64,000 bases of DNA. Origin: Pseudomonas brenneri. GTDB taxonomy: Bacteria > Pseudomonadota > Gammaproteobacteria > Pseudomonadales > Pseudomonadaceae. The stretch's first letter is position 1. Each line of letters begins with the position of its first letter. The stretch covers positions 62,001 through 126,000 of the forward strand of contig NZ_VFIL01000013.1 of assembly GCF_007858285.1 (NCBI RefSeq), in the 5' to 3' direction. The notes under the pieces were generated by a model. That model was not told the origin of the DNA. It made no database searches and saw only the letters and a program-made list of their open reading frames with translations. Below are positions 1 to 8,663 of the stretch, in pieces. The translations under genes were made by a program, and so were the position numbers.

Positions 1-435
1 ATTGACCAGCGTCGGCACGCGGATGTTGACGCTAGTGCCGCGCACAGCCTCTTCCAGGTTCAGCTCCAGGGTGTAGCGCAAGTCGCTACCACGCTGGGCA
101 CCGCCACGCTGACCACCACGACCGCCACCGAAGAAGTCGCTGAACACGTCGCCGAAGATATCGGAGAAGTTCTGGCCGCCAAAACCGGCACCGCCGCCGC
201 CCATGCTCGGATCGACACCGGCGTGGCCGTACTGGTCGTAGGCCGCGCGCTTGTTCGGATCACACAGGCATTCGTAGGCCTCATTGGCCTCTTTGAACAT
301 TTCTTCGGATTCTTTGTTATCCGGATTACGGTCCGGGTGGTGCTTCATCGCCAGACGACGGTAGGCCTTCTTCAGGTCCGCCTCGCTGGAGCCGCGCTCC
401 ACACCCAACACTTCGTAATAGTCACGCTTTGCCAT
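1..435 (-). CDS. dnaJ: DnaJ co-chaperone, N-terminal part
   Basis: Hsp40 partner of DnaK; its J-domain stimulates DnaK ATP hydrolysis and delivers unfolded substrates in the cytoplasm. The reverse strand opens with MAKRDYYEVLGV, the canonical J-domain start, and continues into a Gly/Phe-rich linker. The start is the ATG at 433-435. The gene runs out of the window at position 1, so the zinc-finger and C-terminal domains are not visible. It lies downstream of dnaK on the same strand, the usual grpE-dnaK-dnaJ order. Identification is secure; only about 145 codons are present. Confidence 0.96.
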   Translation of the reverse strand, partial: MAKRDYYEVLGVERGSSEADLKKAYRRLAMKHHPDRNPDNKESEEMFKEANEAYECLCDPNKRAAYDQYGHAGVDPSMGGGGAGFGGQNFSDIFGDVFSDFFGGGRGGQRGGAQRGSDLRYTLELNLEEAVRGTSVNIRVPTLVN

Positions 436-751
436 AAGTCTTTGCACTCTTAAGGACGTTCAGCAAAACCCTCCTGAGCTTGCCAAACTCGTTGAGCCCC
501 AATACAGGCCCGGACCCAACTCACGTCAAATTCAACGATCCTGGTCTTTACTGCTCTCAGCCGAGACCCAGCTAAAAACGCGGTGACTGTCGATCGCAAA
601 GCAGGAGCATTCCCGATCACACCGCCAGCATCCGACCCTTGTCGCATGCTGTAAAAATTCGCGTACCCCAGACACGCCAACGCGGGAGCAAGCTCCCGCG
701 CGGCGACATCCTACCAGTCACCGCTTGATAGCGGTCAACCGGGCGACCAAG
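436..751. other. dnaK-dnaJ intergenic region with hairpin
   Basis: This 316-bp gap holds no convincing gene. The one clear element is a GC-rich hairpin at 681-700 (arms CGCGGGAG and CTCCCGCG). It lies 50 bp after the dnaK stop in the direction of transcription and lacks a strong T-run, so it could be a REP-like element or an attenuator separating dnaK from dnaJ expression. I see no sigma-32 promoter immediately in front of dnaJ. Confidence 0.6.
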
Positions 752-2674
752 TTACTTCTTATGGCCTTCTTTGACTTCTTCGAACTCGGCATCGACAACG
801 TCGTCGTGCTTGGCTTCAGGCTCTGCCTGTTGCGCAGCGCCATCACCTTGCGGAGCCTGCTCGGCGTACATCTTCTGAGCAACCGGCGCGGAGACTTTCG
901 ACAACTCCTCAACCTTGGCTTCGATGGTGGCCTTGTCGTCGCCTTTGACGGCGGCTTCCAGGGCAACCACGGCTGCTTCGATTGCGGTCTTCTCTTCAGC
1001 AGTCACTTTTTCGCCAGCATCAACGATCATTTTGCGCGTCGAGTGAACCAGCGCATCACCCTGGTTGCGGGCAGCGGCCAGCTCTTCAAACTTCTTGTCG
1101 GCCTCGGCATTGGTTTCAGCATCACGAATCATCTGTTGAATTTCTTCATCAGACAGACCGGAGTTGGCCTTGATCGTGATCTTCTGCTCCTTGCCGGTAG
1201 CCTTGTCTTTCGCGCCGACGTGCAAGATACCGTTGGCATCGATGTCGAAGGTCACTTCGATTTGTGGCACGCCACGTGGTGCTGGTGGAATATCGGCCAG
1301 GTCGAACTTGCCCAGGGACTTGTTCTGAGCAGCCTGCTTACGCTCACCTTGCAGCACGTGAATGGTCACAGCGCCTTGGTTGTCATCGGCAGTCGAGAAC
1401 ACTTGCGATTTCTTGGTAGGAATCGTGGTGTTTTTCTCGATCAGCGCAGTCATCACGCCGCCCATGGTTTCGATACCCAGGGTCAGCGGGCTGACGTCCA
1501 GCAGCAACACGTCTTTCACGTCGCCGGCCAATACCGCACCCTGGATAGCAGCACCCATGGCAACCGCTTCGTCCGGGTTCACGTCTTTACGCGCTTCTTT
1601 ACCGAAGAACTCGGTCACTTTCTGCTGTACCAACGGCATACGAGTCTGACCACCGACCAGAATCACGTCGTTGATCGCACCCACGTCGATACCGGCATCT
1701 TTCAAAGCGGTACGGCAAGGTTCGATGGTGCGCTGAACCAGGTCTTCAACCAGGGATTCGAGCTTGGCGCGCGAGATCTTCACGTTCAAGTGCTTAGGGC
1801 CGGTGGCATCTGCTGTGATGTACGGCAGGTTCACGTCAGTCGACATGCTCGACGACAGCTCGATCTTCGCTTTTTCAGCAGCTTCTTTCAGGCGCTGCAT
1901 GGCCAGCGGATCACCCTTGAGGTTCATGCCGCTTTCTTTCTTGAATTCGTCGACGAGGTAGTCGATCAGACGAATGTCAAAGTCTTCACCGCCCAGGAAC
2001 GTGTCACCGTTGGTGGCCAACACTTCGAACTGGTGCTCACCGTCGACTTCAGCGATTTCGATCACAGAAACGTCGAAGGTGCCGCCACCCAGGTCATAAA
2101 CGATCACAGTGTGATCGCCCTTGGCCTTATCCATACCGTAGGCCAGAGCGGCTGCGGTTGGTTCGTTGATGATGCGTTTTACGTCCAGGCCCGCAATGCG
2201 GCCGGCGTCTTTGGTCGCTTGACGCTGGCTGTCGTTGAAGTAGGCAGGAACGGTGATCACCGCTTCAGTCACTGCTTCACCGAGGTAGTCTTCGGCAGTT
2301 TTCTTCATCTTTTTCAAGACTTCAGCCGAGATCTGCGGTGCAGACATCTTGTTGCCGTTTACTTCAACCCAGGCGTCACCGTTGTCAGCCTTGGCGATTT
2401 TGTAAGGCACCATCTTGATGTCTTTTTGTACGACTTCTTCGTCGAACTTACGACCGATCAGACGTTTCACCGCGTACAGGGTGTTGTGCGGGTTGGTTAC
2501 AGCCTGACGCTTGGCCGACTGACCAACGAGGATTTCACCGTCGTTGGCGTATGCAATGATCGACGGCGTGGTACGCGCGCCTTCGGCGTTTTCGATAACT
2601 TTGGCTTTGCCGTTTTCCATGACGGAGACGCAGGAGTTGGTGGTCCCCAGGTCGATACCGATAATTTTGCCCAT
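752..2674 (-). CDS. dnaK: Molecular chaperone DnaK (Hsp70)
   Basis: ATP-dependent Hsp70 chaperone that binds exposed hydrophobic peptides and works with DnaJ and GrpE. The 640-residue protein has the family's normal length. It starts MGKIIGIDLGTTNSC (phosphate-1 motif), carries DLGGGTFD (phosphate-2) near residue 200, and ends in an acidic tail containing DAEFEEVKE, typical of proteobacterial DnaK. It is followed by dnaJ and preceded by grpE. A sigma-32 promoter (2753-2780) sits just upstream, partly inside grpE, so dnaK can be transcribed both from its own promoter and from the grpE promoter. Confidence 0.99.
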   Translation of the reverse strand: MGKIIGIDLGTTNSCVSVMENGKAKVIENAEGARTTPSIIAYANDGEILVGQSAKRQAVTNPHNTLYAVKRLIGRKFDEEVVQKDIKMVPYKIAKADNGDAWVEVNGNKMSAPQISAEVLKKMKKTAEDYLGEAVTEAVITVPAYFNDSQRQATKDAGRIAGLDVKRIINEPTAAALAYGMDKAKGDHTVIVYDLGGGTFDVSVIEIAEVDGEHQFEVLATNGDTFLGGEDFDIRLIDYLVDEFKKESGMNLKGDPLAMQRLKEAAEKAKIELSSSMSTDVNLPYITADATGPKHLNVKISRAKLESLVEDLVQRTIEPCRTALKDAGIDVGAINDVILVGGQTRMPLVQQKVTEFFGKEARKDVNPDEAVAMGAAIQGAVLAGDVKDVLLLDVSPLTLGIETMGGVMTALIEKNTTIPTKKSQVFSTADDNQGAVTIHVLQGERKQAAQNKSLGKFDLADIPPAPRGVPQIEVTFDIDANGILHVGAKDKATGKEQKITIKANSGLSDEEIQQMIRDAETNAEADKKFEELAAARNQGDALVHSTRKMIVDAGEKVTAEEKTAIEAAVVALEAAVKGDDKATIEAKVEELSKVSAPVAQKMYAEQAPQGDGAAQQAEPEAKHDDVVDAEFEEVKEGHKK

Positions 2675-2752
2675 GATTTACTCTCCCGAAACTTGAATTT
2701 GGTTGCCGCAGCAGTGGTGGCTGACTGCGACAGACTTAAACACTTGACTTAT

Positions 2753-2780
2753 AAATGGGGTCGTTACGAAGGATTTCAAG
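2753..2780 (-). promoter_or_regulatory. Sigma-32 (RpoH) promoter of dnaK
   Basis: Read on the minus strand there is CTTGAAA (complement of 2774-2780), a 13-bp spacer, and CCCCATTT (complement of 2753-2760). This matches the heat-shock consensus CTTGAA-N13-CCCCAT-T very closely. The -35 box overlaps the stop codon of grpE: the TGA lies inside CTTGAAA. Confidence 0.88.
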
Positions 2781-3345
2781 CCTGCTCGTCAATCGACGGT
2801 GCAACAGGTGCAGGAGCCTTGCTCACCACGACCATCGCAGGGCGCAACAAGCGACCATTGAGCAAGTAACCCTTCTGGAACACTTTCAACACACTATTGG
2901 GCTCAAGATCTGCACTTTCCTGCATCGCCATGGCCTGGTGATGTTCAGCGTTGAACGGCTCACCGCCTTGCGGATCGATGGCTTCCAACTGATAACGCTT
3001 CAGGGTGTCCTGGAACATTTTCAGGGTCAGTTCGATCCCCTCGCGCATGGCGCGGATGTTTTCGTCGTCCGGGTTGGACAACTCAAGGCCACGCTCCAGG
3101 CTGTCGATGATCGGCAACAGATCACCGGCAAACTTTTCCAGCGCGAACTTGTGGGCTTTCTCTACATCCTGCTCGGCGCGGCGGCGGACGTTCTGCAGAT
3201 CGGCAGCAACACGCAAAGCCTGATCCTGAGCGCCTACCAACTGCTCTTCGAGCACTTGCACACGAGCCGCCAGGTCTTCACCCGCTGCCTGCGAGGCCTG
3301 GTTGGCGTCTGGGTTTTGCGTATCCAGCGTCTGTTCGTCAGCCAT
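2776..3345 (-). CDS. grpE: Nucleotide exchange factor GrpE
   Basis: GrpE releases ADP from DnaK and resets the chaperone cycle. The chosen ATG (3343-3345) follows the strong ribosome site AAAGGAGAG and gives a 189-residue protein starting MADEQTLDTQ, of normal length. A longer upstream reading exists but would place a sigma-32 promoter inside the coding sequence. The protein has the acidic, disordered start, the long helical coiled-coil middle (residues about 25-110) and a beta-domain near the C-terminus. Its final codons double as the dnaK promoter. Confidence 0.97.
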   Translation of the reverse strand: MADEQTLDTQNPDANQASQAAGEDLAARVQVLEEQLVGAQDQALRVAADLQNVRRRAEQDVEKAHKFALEKFAGDLLPIIDSLERGLELSNPDDENIRAMREGIELTLKMFQDTLKRYQLEAIDPQGGEPFNAEHHQAMAMQESADLEPNSVLKVFQKGYLLNGRLLRPAMVVVSKAPAPVAPSIDEQA

Positions 3346-3398
3346 AGTTCTCTCCTTTCTAAATCCTGCGCGAACTCGACTCGCGCTTCTGTTCCGGT

Positions 3399-3426
3399 AT
3401 ATGGGGCCACAATTTCCAGGTTCAAG
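3399..3426 (-). promoter_or_regulatory. Sigma-32 promoter of grpE
   Basis: On the minus strand CTTGAAC (complement of 3420-3426) is followed after 13 bp by CCCCATAT (complement of 3399-3406), a near-perfect RpoH promoter about 55 bp upstream of the grpE start. It is expected to drive the grpE-dnaK unit on heat shock. Confidence 0.88.
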
Positions 3427-3536
3427 GGCCGACATGTCCCGACTCATACTTTCCACTCATTCCTCATCGCACTAAAAAAAACTACTACCCAAGCAAATTG
3501 AGCTAAGCCGCAGGATTGTCAGCCCAGAACAAAACA

Positions 3537-3552
3537 CTGTATAAATAACCAG
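3537..3552. promoter_or_regulatory. LexA box of recN
   Basis: CTGTATAAATAACCAG matches the CTG-N10-CAG form of the gammaproteobacterial SOS box, with the expected AT-rich centre. It lies 25 bp upstream of the recN start, where a bound repressor would block initiation. recN is a standard SOS gene, which supports the call. Confidence 0.8.
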
Positions 3553-3576
3553 ACCTAAAGCCTGGGAGCAGCCGTC

Positions 3577-5250
3577 ATGCTGGTTCACCTGTCCGTACAT
3601 AACTACGCCATCGTCGAGCATCTGGATCTTGAACTGGATCGCGGGATGAGCGTAATCACAGGCGAAACCGGCGCCGGCAAGTCGATCATGCTCGACGCAC
3701 TGGGCCTGACCCTGGGCGACCGCGCCGACAGTGGCGTGGTTCGCCCCGGCGCAGACAAGGCCGACATCCTGGCAACCTTTGATCTGGCCGACATCCCGGA
3801 GGCCAGCGCCTGGCTCGCCGAACGCGACCTTGACAACGATGGCCCGTGCATCCTGCGCCGGGTAATTACCGCCGAAGGCCGCTCCCGCGGCTACATCAAT
3901 GGCACGCCCTGCCCACTCGGTGATTTGAAAGCCCTTGGCGAACTGCTGATCGACATCCATAGCCAACACGAACACCAGTCCTTGCTCAAAACCGACACCC
4001 ATCGGCGACTGCTGGACGAATACGCCGGCGCGACCGACCTGGCGCGCCAGGTACAACTGGCCGCACAACGCTGGCGCCAGACCCGCCAGGAGCTGGAACG
4101 GCTGTCCAATTCCGGAGACGAACAACGTGCCCGCCACCAGCTTCTCAGCTATCAGTTGGAAGAGCTGGAAAGCCTGGGCCTGGGCGAAACCGAGCTGGAA
4201 CAGCTGGAGCAGGAGCACAAGAACCTGACCAATGCCGAGACACTGCTGGGCATTTGCCGCCAGGTTGTCGAGCAATGCAGCGAAAGTGACTCCGGCAATG
4301 TGCTGAATGCACTGACAGCAAGCCTTAACCGCCTGTCGAGCGTGAACAGCGGCTCTGGATCATTGAATGAAGCCACCACCCTGCTGACCAGCGCACAAAT
4401 CCAGGTAGAAGAAGCCGTTGGCGAGCTGAACCGCTTCCTCGACCACTTCGATGCCGACCCGGCACGCCTGCAAGAGATCGAAGAACGCCTCGACACTATT
4501 TATACCCTGGCACGCAAACACCGTATCCAGCCGACCGAAGTCGCAGCCATGCAGCAAAAACTGCTGGACGAGATCGAAACCCTGAATGCCAATGATGAAT
4601 CCATCGAGCGCCTGGGCGATGAACTGGCCTCCTTCGCCCGCCACTACCAGGAAAAGGCCCGGGAGTTGAGCGACCTGCGACATCATGCGGCAACCGGACT
4701 GGCCTGCGCCGTGGAACAGGAAATCCAACGCCTGGGCATGCCCGGCGGGCGCTTCACCATCGAGTTGCACACCAATAGCGGCAATGAACTGCAGCCCAAC
4801 GGCCTGGAGCAGGTCGAACTACTGGTGAGCGCCAACCCTGGTCAACCCCTCAAGGCACTGGCCAAGGTGGCGTCCGGCGGCGAACTGTCACGGATCAGCC
4901 TGGCGATTCAGGTCATTACCGCCCAGACCTCACGCGTACCAACATTGGTATTCGACGAAGTGGACGTGGGGATCGGCGGGCCGACTGCAGAAATTGTCGG
5001 CCAATTGCTGCGCCGCCTCGGCGAGCGTGGGCAAGTCTTGACGGTTACCCACTTGCCACAGGTGGCAGCCCAGGGGCATCAGCATCTATTCGTGCATAAG
5101 GTGCGGGGCAGCGATGCGACGCATACCGCCGTGTCCAAGCTGAACAAGACCGAGCGGGTGGAAGAAGTCGCGCGCATGCTCGGCGGCATCGATCTGACCA
5201 AGGAGTCCCTGGCTCATGCGAAAAAGATGGTGGTAACGGCAAAGGTTTGA
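3577..5250 (+). CDS. recN: DNA repair protein RecN
   Basis: SMC-like ATPase used in recombinational repair of double-strand breaks. The 557-residue protein has a Walker A motif GETGAGKS at about residues 30-37, long coiled-coil arms in the middle (many Gln/Glu/Leu heptads between about 150 and 350), the ABC signature SGGELSRI and Walker B VFDEVDVGIGG near the C-terminus. Length and motif order are those of RecN. It is divergent from grpE and carries its own LexA box. Confidence 0.98.
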   Translation: MLVHLSVHNYAIVEHLDLELDRGMSVITGETGAGKSIMLDALGLTLGDRADSGVVRPGADKADILATFDLADIPEASAWLAERDLDNDGPCILRRVITAEGRSRGYINGTPCPLGDLKALGELLIDIHSQHEHQSLLKTDTHRRLLDEYAGATDLARQVQLAAQRWRQTRQELERLSNSGDEQRARHQLLSYQLEELESLGLGETELEQLEQEHKNLTNAETLLGICRQVVEQCSESDSGNVLNALTASLNRLSSVNSGSGSLNEATTLLTSAQIQVEEAVGELNRFLDHFDADPARLQEIEERLDTIYTLARKHRIQPTEVAAMQQKLLDEIETLNANDESIERLGDELASFARHYQEKARELSDLRHHAATGLACAVEQEIQRLGMPGGRFTIELHTNSGNELQPNGLEQVELLVSANPGQPLKALAKVASGGELSRISLAIQVITAQTSRVPTLVFDEVDVGIGGPTAEIVGQLLRRLGERGQVLTVTHLPQVAAQGHQHLFVHKVRGSDATHTAVSKLNKTERVEEVARMLGGIDLTKESLAHAKKMVVTAKV

Positions 5251-5287
5251 TCCCGTTCTTTCCGGGATTTTCTGGCGACAGACAGCA

Positions 5288-5313
5288 CGAAGGCGACCCT
5301 AGGGTCGCCTTCG
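5288..5313. terminator. Bidirectional terminator between recN and fur
   Basis: A perfect 26-bp palindrome with arms CGAAGGCGACCCT and AGGGTCGCCTTCG lies between the converging ends of recN and fur. It has no long T-run, so it is likely but not certain to terminate transcription from both sides. Confidence 0.6.
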
Positions 5314-5345
5314 ATCGTTTCGCAGAGTGAATCTGCGTAGCTTTC

Positions 5346-5750
5346 TTACTTTTTCTTACGTATGTACAGAACCAGATTATGGTCCACCAAATCGAATCCG
5401 TGCTCCTCAGCAATCTTGTGCTGCAGCGCTTCGATTTCGGGACTGGTGAACTCGATAACCTCATTGGTATCCAGGTCAACCATGTGGTCGTGATGACCAC
5501 CGTCAGCCAGTTCAAAAACTGCATGACCGCCGTCGAAATTATGACGAACCACCAGCCCTGCGGCTTCAAACTGGGTCAGTACACGGTAAACCGTGGCCAG
5601 GCCGACGTCCTCGTTAGACTCCATCAGCGCCTTGTAGACATCCTCGGCACTCATGTGGCGCTGCTCGGCGGAATCGAGCATTTGTAGAATCTTGACTCGT
5701 GGCAGAGTCACTTTAAGACCGGCTTTGCGTAGTTCGCTATTTTCAACCAT
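5346..5750 (-). CDS. fur: Ferric uptake regulator Fur
   Basis: Iron-responsive global repressor. The reading starting MVENSELRKAGLKVTLPR gives 134 residues, the standard Pseudomonas Fur length; a longer upstream frame is open but overlaps the divergent bamE promoter. Visible features are the N-terminal winged-helix DNA-binding domain, the metal-site segment GGHHDHMVDL (about residues 85-94) and the C-terminal dimerisation part ending in RKKK. It is divergent from bamE, the conserved fur-omlA arrangement of pseudomonads. Confidence 0.98.
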   Translation of the reverse strand: MVENSELRKAGLKVTLPRVKILQMLDSAEQRHMSAEDVYKALMESNEDVGLATVYRVLTQFEAAGLVVRHNFDGGHAVFELADGGHHDHMVDLDTNEVIEFTSPEIEALQHKIAEEHGFDLVDHNLVLYIRKKK

Positions 5751-5848
5751 GGTTAGCTTTCTCGCGGATGCTGCTTCGCAGCTTCTCTTAATACGGGTAT
5801 GATCGGCGTTTACGTTGTCCCAGCCAAGATAGTGGAAGTCGCCCACCG

Positions 5849-6376
5849 ATGCAAAACACCAAGCTCTTGCTAACCAGTTTCACCCTTGTGGGACTGCTCG
5901 CACTCGCCGGTTGTTCATTCCCCGGGGTTTACAAAATCGACATCCAGCAGGGCAATGTCGTCACGCAGGACATGATAGACCAGTTACGTCCGGGAATGAC
6001 CCGACGGCAAGTACGGTTTATCATGGGCAATCCCCTGCTGACCGACACATTCCATGCCGATCGCTGGGATTATCTCTATAGCCTGCAGCCTGGGGGCGGG
6101 GAGCGCCAACAGGAGCGCGTCAGTGTCATCTTTAATGGCAACGACCAGCTCGTCAGCCTTTCCGGTGACTTCATGCCTGGCGTGAGCCGCGATGAAGCCC
6201 TGCTAGGCAAGGATAACGGCACCAACGTCACTGCTCCTGTGCAGAACGGCGAGAAGCCCAAGTCCGAAGTGCCGGCCAAGCCAGGTTCTTTGCTGGATAC
6301 GATCCAGAAAGACATCGACAGCGTGGAAACCGTTCCGGTGCCAACACCAGAGCCGCTGGATACTGGCCCGCAATAA
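5849..6376 (+). CDS. bamE: Outer-membrane assembly lipoprotein BamE (OmlA/SmpA)
   Basis: Accessory lipoprotein of the BAM complex that inserts beta-barrel proteins into the outer membrane. The 175-residue product has a lipoprotein signal ending in LLALAGC (lipidated Cys22), followed by the SmpA/OmlA fold containing RPGMTRRQVRFIMGNP. The C-terminal 60 residues are Pro/Glu-rich and probably disordered. Only about 100 bp separate it from fur, so the divergent promoters overlap. Confidence 0.95.
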   Translation: MQNTKLLLTSFTLVGLLALAGCSFPGVYKIDIQQGNVVTQDMIDQLRPGMTRRQVRFIMGNPLLTDTFHADRWDYLYSLQPGGGERQQERVSVIFNGNDQLVSLSGDFMPGVSRDEALLGKDNGTNVTAPVQNGEKPKSEVPAKPGSLLDTIQKDIDSVETVPVPTPEPLDTGPQ

Positions 6377-6390
6377 TTTTCATTGTTCAA

Positions 6391-6419
6391 CAAAAAGCCC
6401 GGCATGCCGGGCTTTTTGT
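6391..6419 (+). terminator. Rho-independent terminator after bamE
   Basis: The hairpin AAAAAGCCCGGCATGCCGGG is followed by CTTTTTG. The perfect arms AAAAAGCCCGGC and GCCGGGCTTTTT, A-rich on one side and T-rich on the other, allow it to act for bamE and for the converging rnfH. Confidence 0.9.
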
Positions 6420-6437
6420 TGCCTGCTATTTCACAGG

Positions 6438-6752
6438 TCACGGATTTTGCCGCCGAGCCTCGGCCGCTTTTGCCGCTCGCAAGCGCCTCACCTCTTTGGG
6501 ATCCGCCAGCAAAGGGCGATAAATTTCAATGCGATCGCCGACCTGCACGCTGCGGGTTTGCGCATCCGCCACGACCTTGCCGAAAATCCCCAAAGGGCAA
6601 TTAGCCACATCCACCTCAGGAAACTGTGCCGCAATGCCTGAGGCCAACACCGCCGCCCGCAGGCTCGTACCCGGCGCAACGGCCAGGTTCAACAGCCGTT
6701 GGCGGTCTACAGCGGCGTAGACCACTTCAATCTCGATCAGCGGCTCAGCCAT
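6438..6752 (-). CDS. rnfH: RnfH family ubiquitin-like protein
   Basis: Small beta-grasp protein of the RnfH family, function not settled. The start MAEPLIEIEVVYA at 6750-6752 gives 104 residues, the family's length. It overlaps the end of ratA by 8 bp, the usual ratA-rnfH toxin/antitoxin-like pair of proteobacteria, implying translational coupling. The segment EVYRPLLADPKEVRRLRA-like C-terminus (IEIYRPLLADPKEVRR) is typical of the family. Confidence 0.9.
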   Translation of the reverse strand: MAEPLIEIEVVYAAVDRQRLLNLAVAPGTSLRAAVLASGIAAQFPEVDVANCPLGIFGKVVADAQTRSVQVGDRIEIYRPLLADPKEVRRLRAAKAAEARRQNP

Positions 6753-7179
6753 GCAGTTGCTTGGCTCGCTGGCAAAACGCATCCACCAGGGTATTCGCCG
6801 CCTGGTTGAACAGTGGGCCCAACGTTGCCCGCACTATGGAGCCTGCATAATCAAACGTCAGGTCCAGGCTGATCTTGCACGCCTTCTCCCCCAATGGCTT
6901 GAATACCCAGACACCGTGCAGTTGAGTGAATGGCCCTTCTTCCAGATTCATCTCGATGGACCGGCCAGGAACCAGCACATTGCTGGTCACAAATTTTTGG
7001 CCAAGCCCGCCCTTGGACACTTCCAGACTCGCACGCATATGCTCATCGCTGCTCTCCAGCACCGTGGACGAGGAGCACCAGGGCAGGAAATCCGGGTAGC
7101 TCGCCACGTCGTTGACCAGGTCATAGAGCGCTTGTGCCGGGTAAGGCAACAGGGCCGAGCGTTGAATATGCGTCGTCAT
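6745..7179 (-). CDS. ratA: RatA family START-domain protein
   Basis: START/polyketide-cyclase fold protein related to coenzyme-Q-binding Coq10; E. coli RatA has also been described as inhibiting 70S ribosome association. The ATG at 7177-7179 gives 144 residues starting MTTHIQRSALLPYPA, with the family segment YDLVNDVASYPDFLPWC near residues 22-38. The gene is divergent from smpB and overlaps rnfH, a conserved neighbourhood. Confidence 0.93.
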   Translation of the reverse strand: MTTHIQRSALLPYPAQALYDLVNDVASYPDFLPWCSSSTVLESSDEHMRASLEVSKGGLGQKFVTSNVLVPGRSIEMNLEEGPFTQLHGVWVFKPLGEKACKISLDLTFDYAGSIVRATLGPLFNQAANTLVDAFCQRAKQLHG

Positions 7180-7332
7180 GGGAGCGTTATTTCCGAAGCT
7201 GAGCGGCAAACATCGCGAAAAGACTGCCCGATTCGCGAGAGAAAAAAATCAGAGAACAGCCTGTATTGTCCGGGATTCATCCAACACGCTCAAGCACGCA
7301 GGTTGACCGTAGCCGACACGCTCGCAACTCCC

Positions 7333-7338
7333 TATAAT
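7333..7338 (+). promoter_or_regulatory. Possible -10 box very close to the smpB start
   Basis: A perfect TATAAT ends only 9 bp before the smpB ATG. A convincing -35 at 17 bp is lacking; TTGACC at 7303-7308 is 24 bp away. If this is the real -10 box, smpB mRNA would be nearly leaderless. Confidence 0.4.
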
Positions 7339-7347
7339 GCCGCCCCT

Positions 7348-7830
7348 ATGGCTAAACAAAAGAAACACCCAACAGGGACCATCGCGCAGAACAAAAAGGC
7401 GCGACACGATTACTTCATCGAACATCGGTTCGAGGCTGGTCTGGTCCTGGCCGGCTGGGAAGTAAAAAGTCTGCGCGCCAGCAAGTTGCAACTGGTCGAC
7501 AGTTACGTGCTGCTCAAGGATGGCGAGGCCTGGCTGCTCGGCAGTCATATCACGCCGCTGATGACCGCCAGTACCCACGTGATTGCCGACCCGGTGCGTA
7601 CGCGCAAGCTGCTGCTCAATGCCCGCGAACTGGAAAAGCTTGCCGCTGCCGTGCAGCAGAAGGGTTATGCCTGCGTTTGCCTGTCGTGGTACTGGAGCAA
7701 GCACCTGGTCAAGTGCGAGATCGCACTGGGCAAGGGCAAGAAGGAATACGACAAGCGCGATACCGAGCGCGAGCGCGACTCCAATCGGGAATTGCAGCGT
7801 GCCGTACGCAACAAGGGCAAGGAAGACTGA
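7348..7830 (+). CDS. smpB: SsrA-binding protein SmpB
   Basis: Binds tmRNA and brings it to stalled ribosomes for trans-translation. The 160-residue protein starts MAKQKKHPTGTIAQNKKARHDY, has the beta-barrel segment FEAGLVLAGWEVKSLR, and ends in the basic tail (GKGKKEYDKRDTERERD...NKGKED) that enters the mRNA channel. No Shine-Dalgarno sequence precedes the ATG. Its RNA partner ssrA lies 5.8 kb downstream. Confidence 0.98.
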   Translation: MAKQKKHPTGTIAQNKKARHDYFIEHRFEAGLVLAGWEVKSLRASKLQLVDSYVLLKDGEAWLLGSHITPLMTASTHVIADPVRTRKLLLNARELEKLAAAVQQKGYACVCLSWYWSKHLVKCEIALGKGKKEYDKRDTERERDSNRELQRAVRNKGKED

Positions 7831-7858
7831 TCTTCCCCGCCCCTTGATGCGAGCCCGC

Positions 7859-7886
7859 GCGGCGTAGGGACGACTCCCTGCGCCGC
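7859..7886. terminator. Hairpin between smpB and lldR
   Basis: The interrupted inverted repeat GCGGCG-TAGGGA / TCCCTG-CGCCGC lies between the converging ends of smpB and lldR. It is GC-rich without a T-run and is a probable bidirectional terminator or REP-like hairpin. Confidence 0.5.
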
Positions 7887-7895
7887 AATGGCAGG

Positions 7896-8663
7896 CTACA
7901 TGCCCTTGCGCCGCTCCGCCCGAGCCATGCGCTGCACTTCCTGACGCACCTCCTCCAACACCTCCTGCACATACAGCAGGTGACGTGTTGAAACTTCCCG
8001 TGCCTGTTCCGCCCGCCCTTCAATAATCGCCAGGTATAAATCCCGGTGCTGGTTGATCAGCATGTCGCGGGTTTCGGTGCGTTGCTGGTACATGCCGCCG
8101 ATATTGGTCACCACGTTGCGCTTGAGCAAATCAAACAAGCCGCGAATGGTGTGCAGCAATACCGCGTTGTGGCTGGCCTCAGCGATAGCCAAGTGAAACC
8201 TGGCATCGGCCGCCCCCTCTTCAATGCGACTCACTTCATCATCACGCGTGTAGCAATCCTGCAACGCGTCAAAAGCTGCGGTCAGCCGTTCCCGGTCCAC
8301 TTCGGTGGCGCGCAAGGCGGCGTAATACGCACAAGAGGCTTCGAGCGTCTGGCGAAACTCCAACAGATCGCGCTGGGCCTCGGGATTGCTTTCCAACAAA
8401 TGCAGCAATGGATCGCTGAAGGTTGAACCCAGCGTCTCCACCACATAATTGCCGCCGCCCTGACGACTGACCAGCAACCCCTTGGCTGCCAGCTTCTGGA
8501 TCGCCTCGCGCAGCGACGGGCGCGACACACCGAACTGTTCAGCCAGTGCGCGCTCGGCTGGCAATCGCTCGCCCGACTTCAACGTGCCCTCAAGGATCAT
8601 CCCCTCAAGCTGCTCGACAATATCGTCGGACAAACGGCGCTGACGCACCTGATCAAACGCCAT
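7896..8663 (-). CDS. lldR: GntR/FadR-family lactate regulator LldR
   Basis: Transcriptional repressor of lactate use. The 255-residue protein has an N-terminal GntR winged helix (ERALAEQFGVSRPSLREAIQKLAAKGL, about residues 38-64) and a C-terminal all-helical FCD ligand-binding domain. It is divergent from the L-lactate permease gene, and the intergenic region contains a palindrome of the expected FadR-type form. The context makes LldR the most likely identity; release by lactate is inferred from the family. Confidence 0.88.
   Translation of the reverse strand: MAFDQVRQRRLSDDIVEQLEGMILEGTLKSGERLPAERALAEQFGVSRPSLREAIQKLAAKGLLVSRQGGGNYVVETLGSTFSDPLLHLLESNPEAQRDLLEFRQTLEASCAYYAALRATEVDRERLTAAFDALQDCYTRDDEVSRIEEGAADARFHLAIAEASHNAVLLHTIRGLFDLLKRNVVTNIGGMYQQRTETRDMLINQHRDLYLAIIEGRAEQAREVSTRHLLYVQEVLEEVRQEVQRMARAERRKGM

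Noticed and set aside
725..2869. 714-codon open frame opposite dnaK
   Set aside because: It is the antisense shadow of a highly biased, GC-rich dnaK sequence and has no family features.
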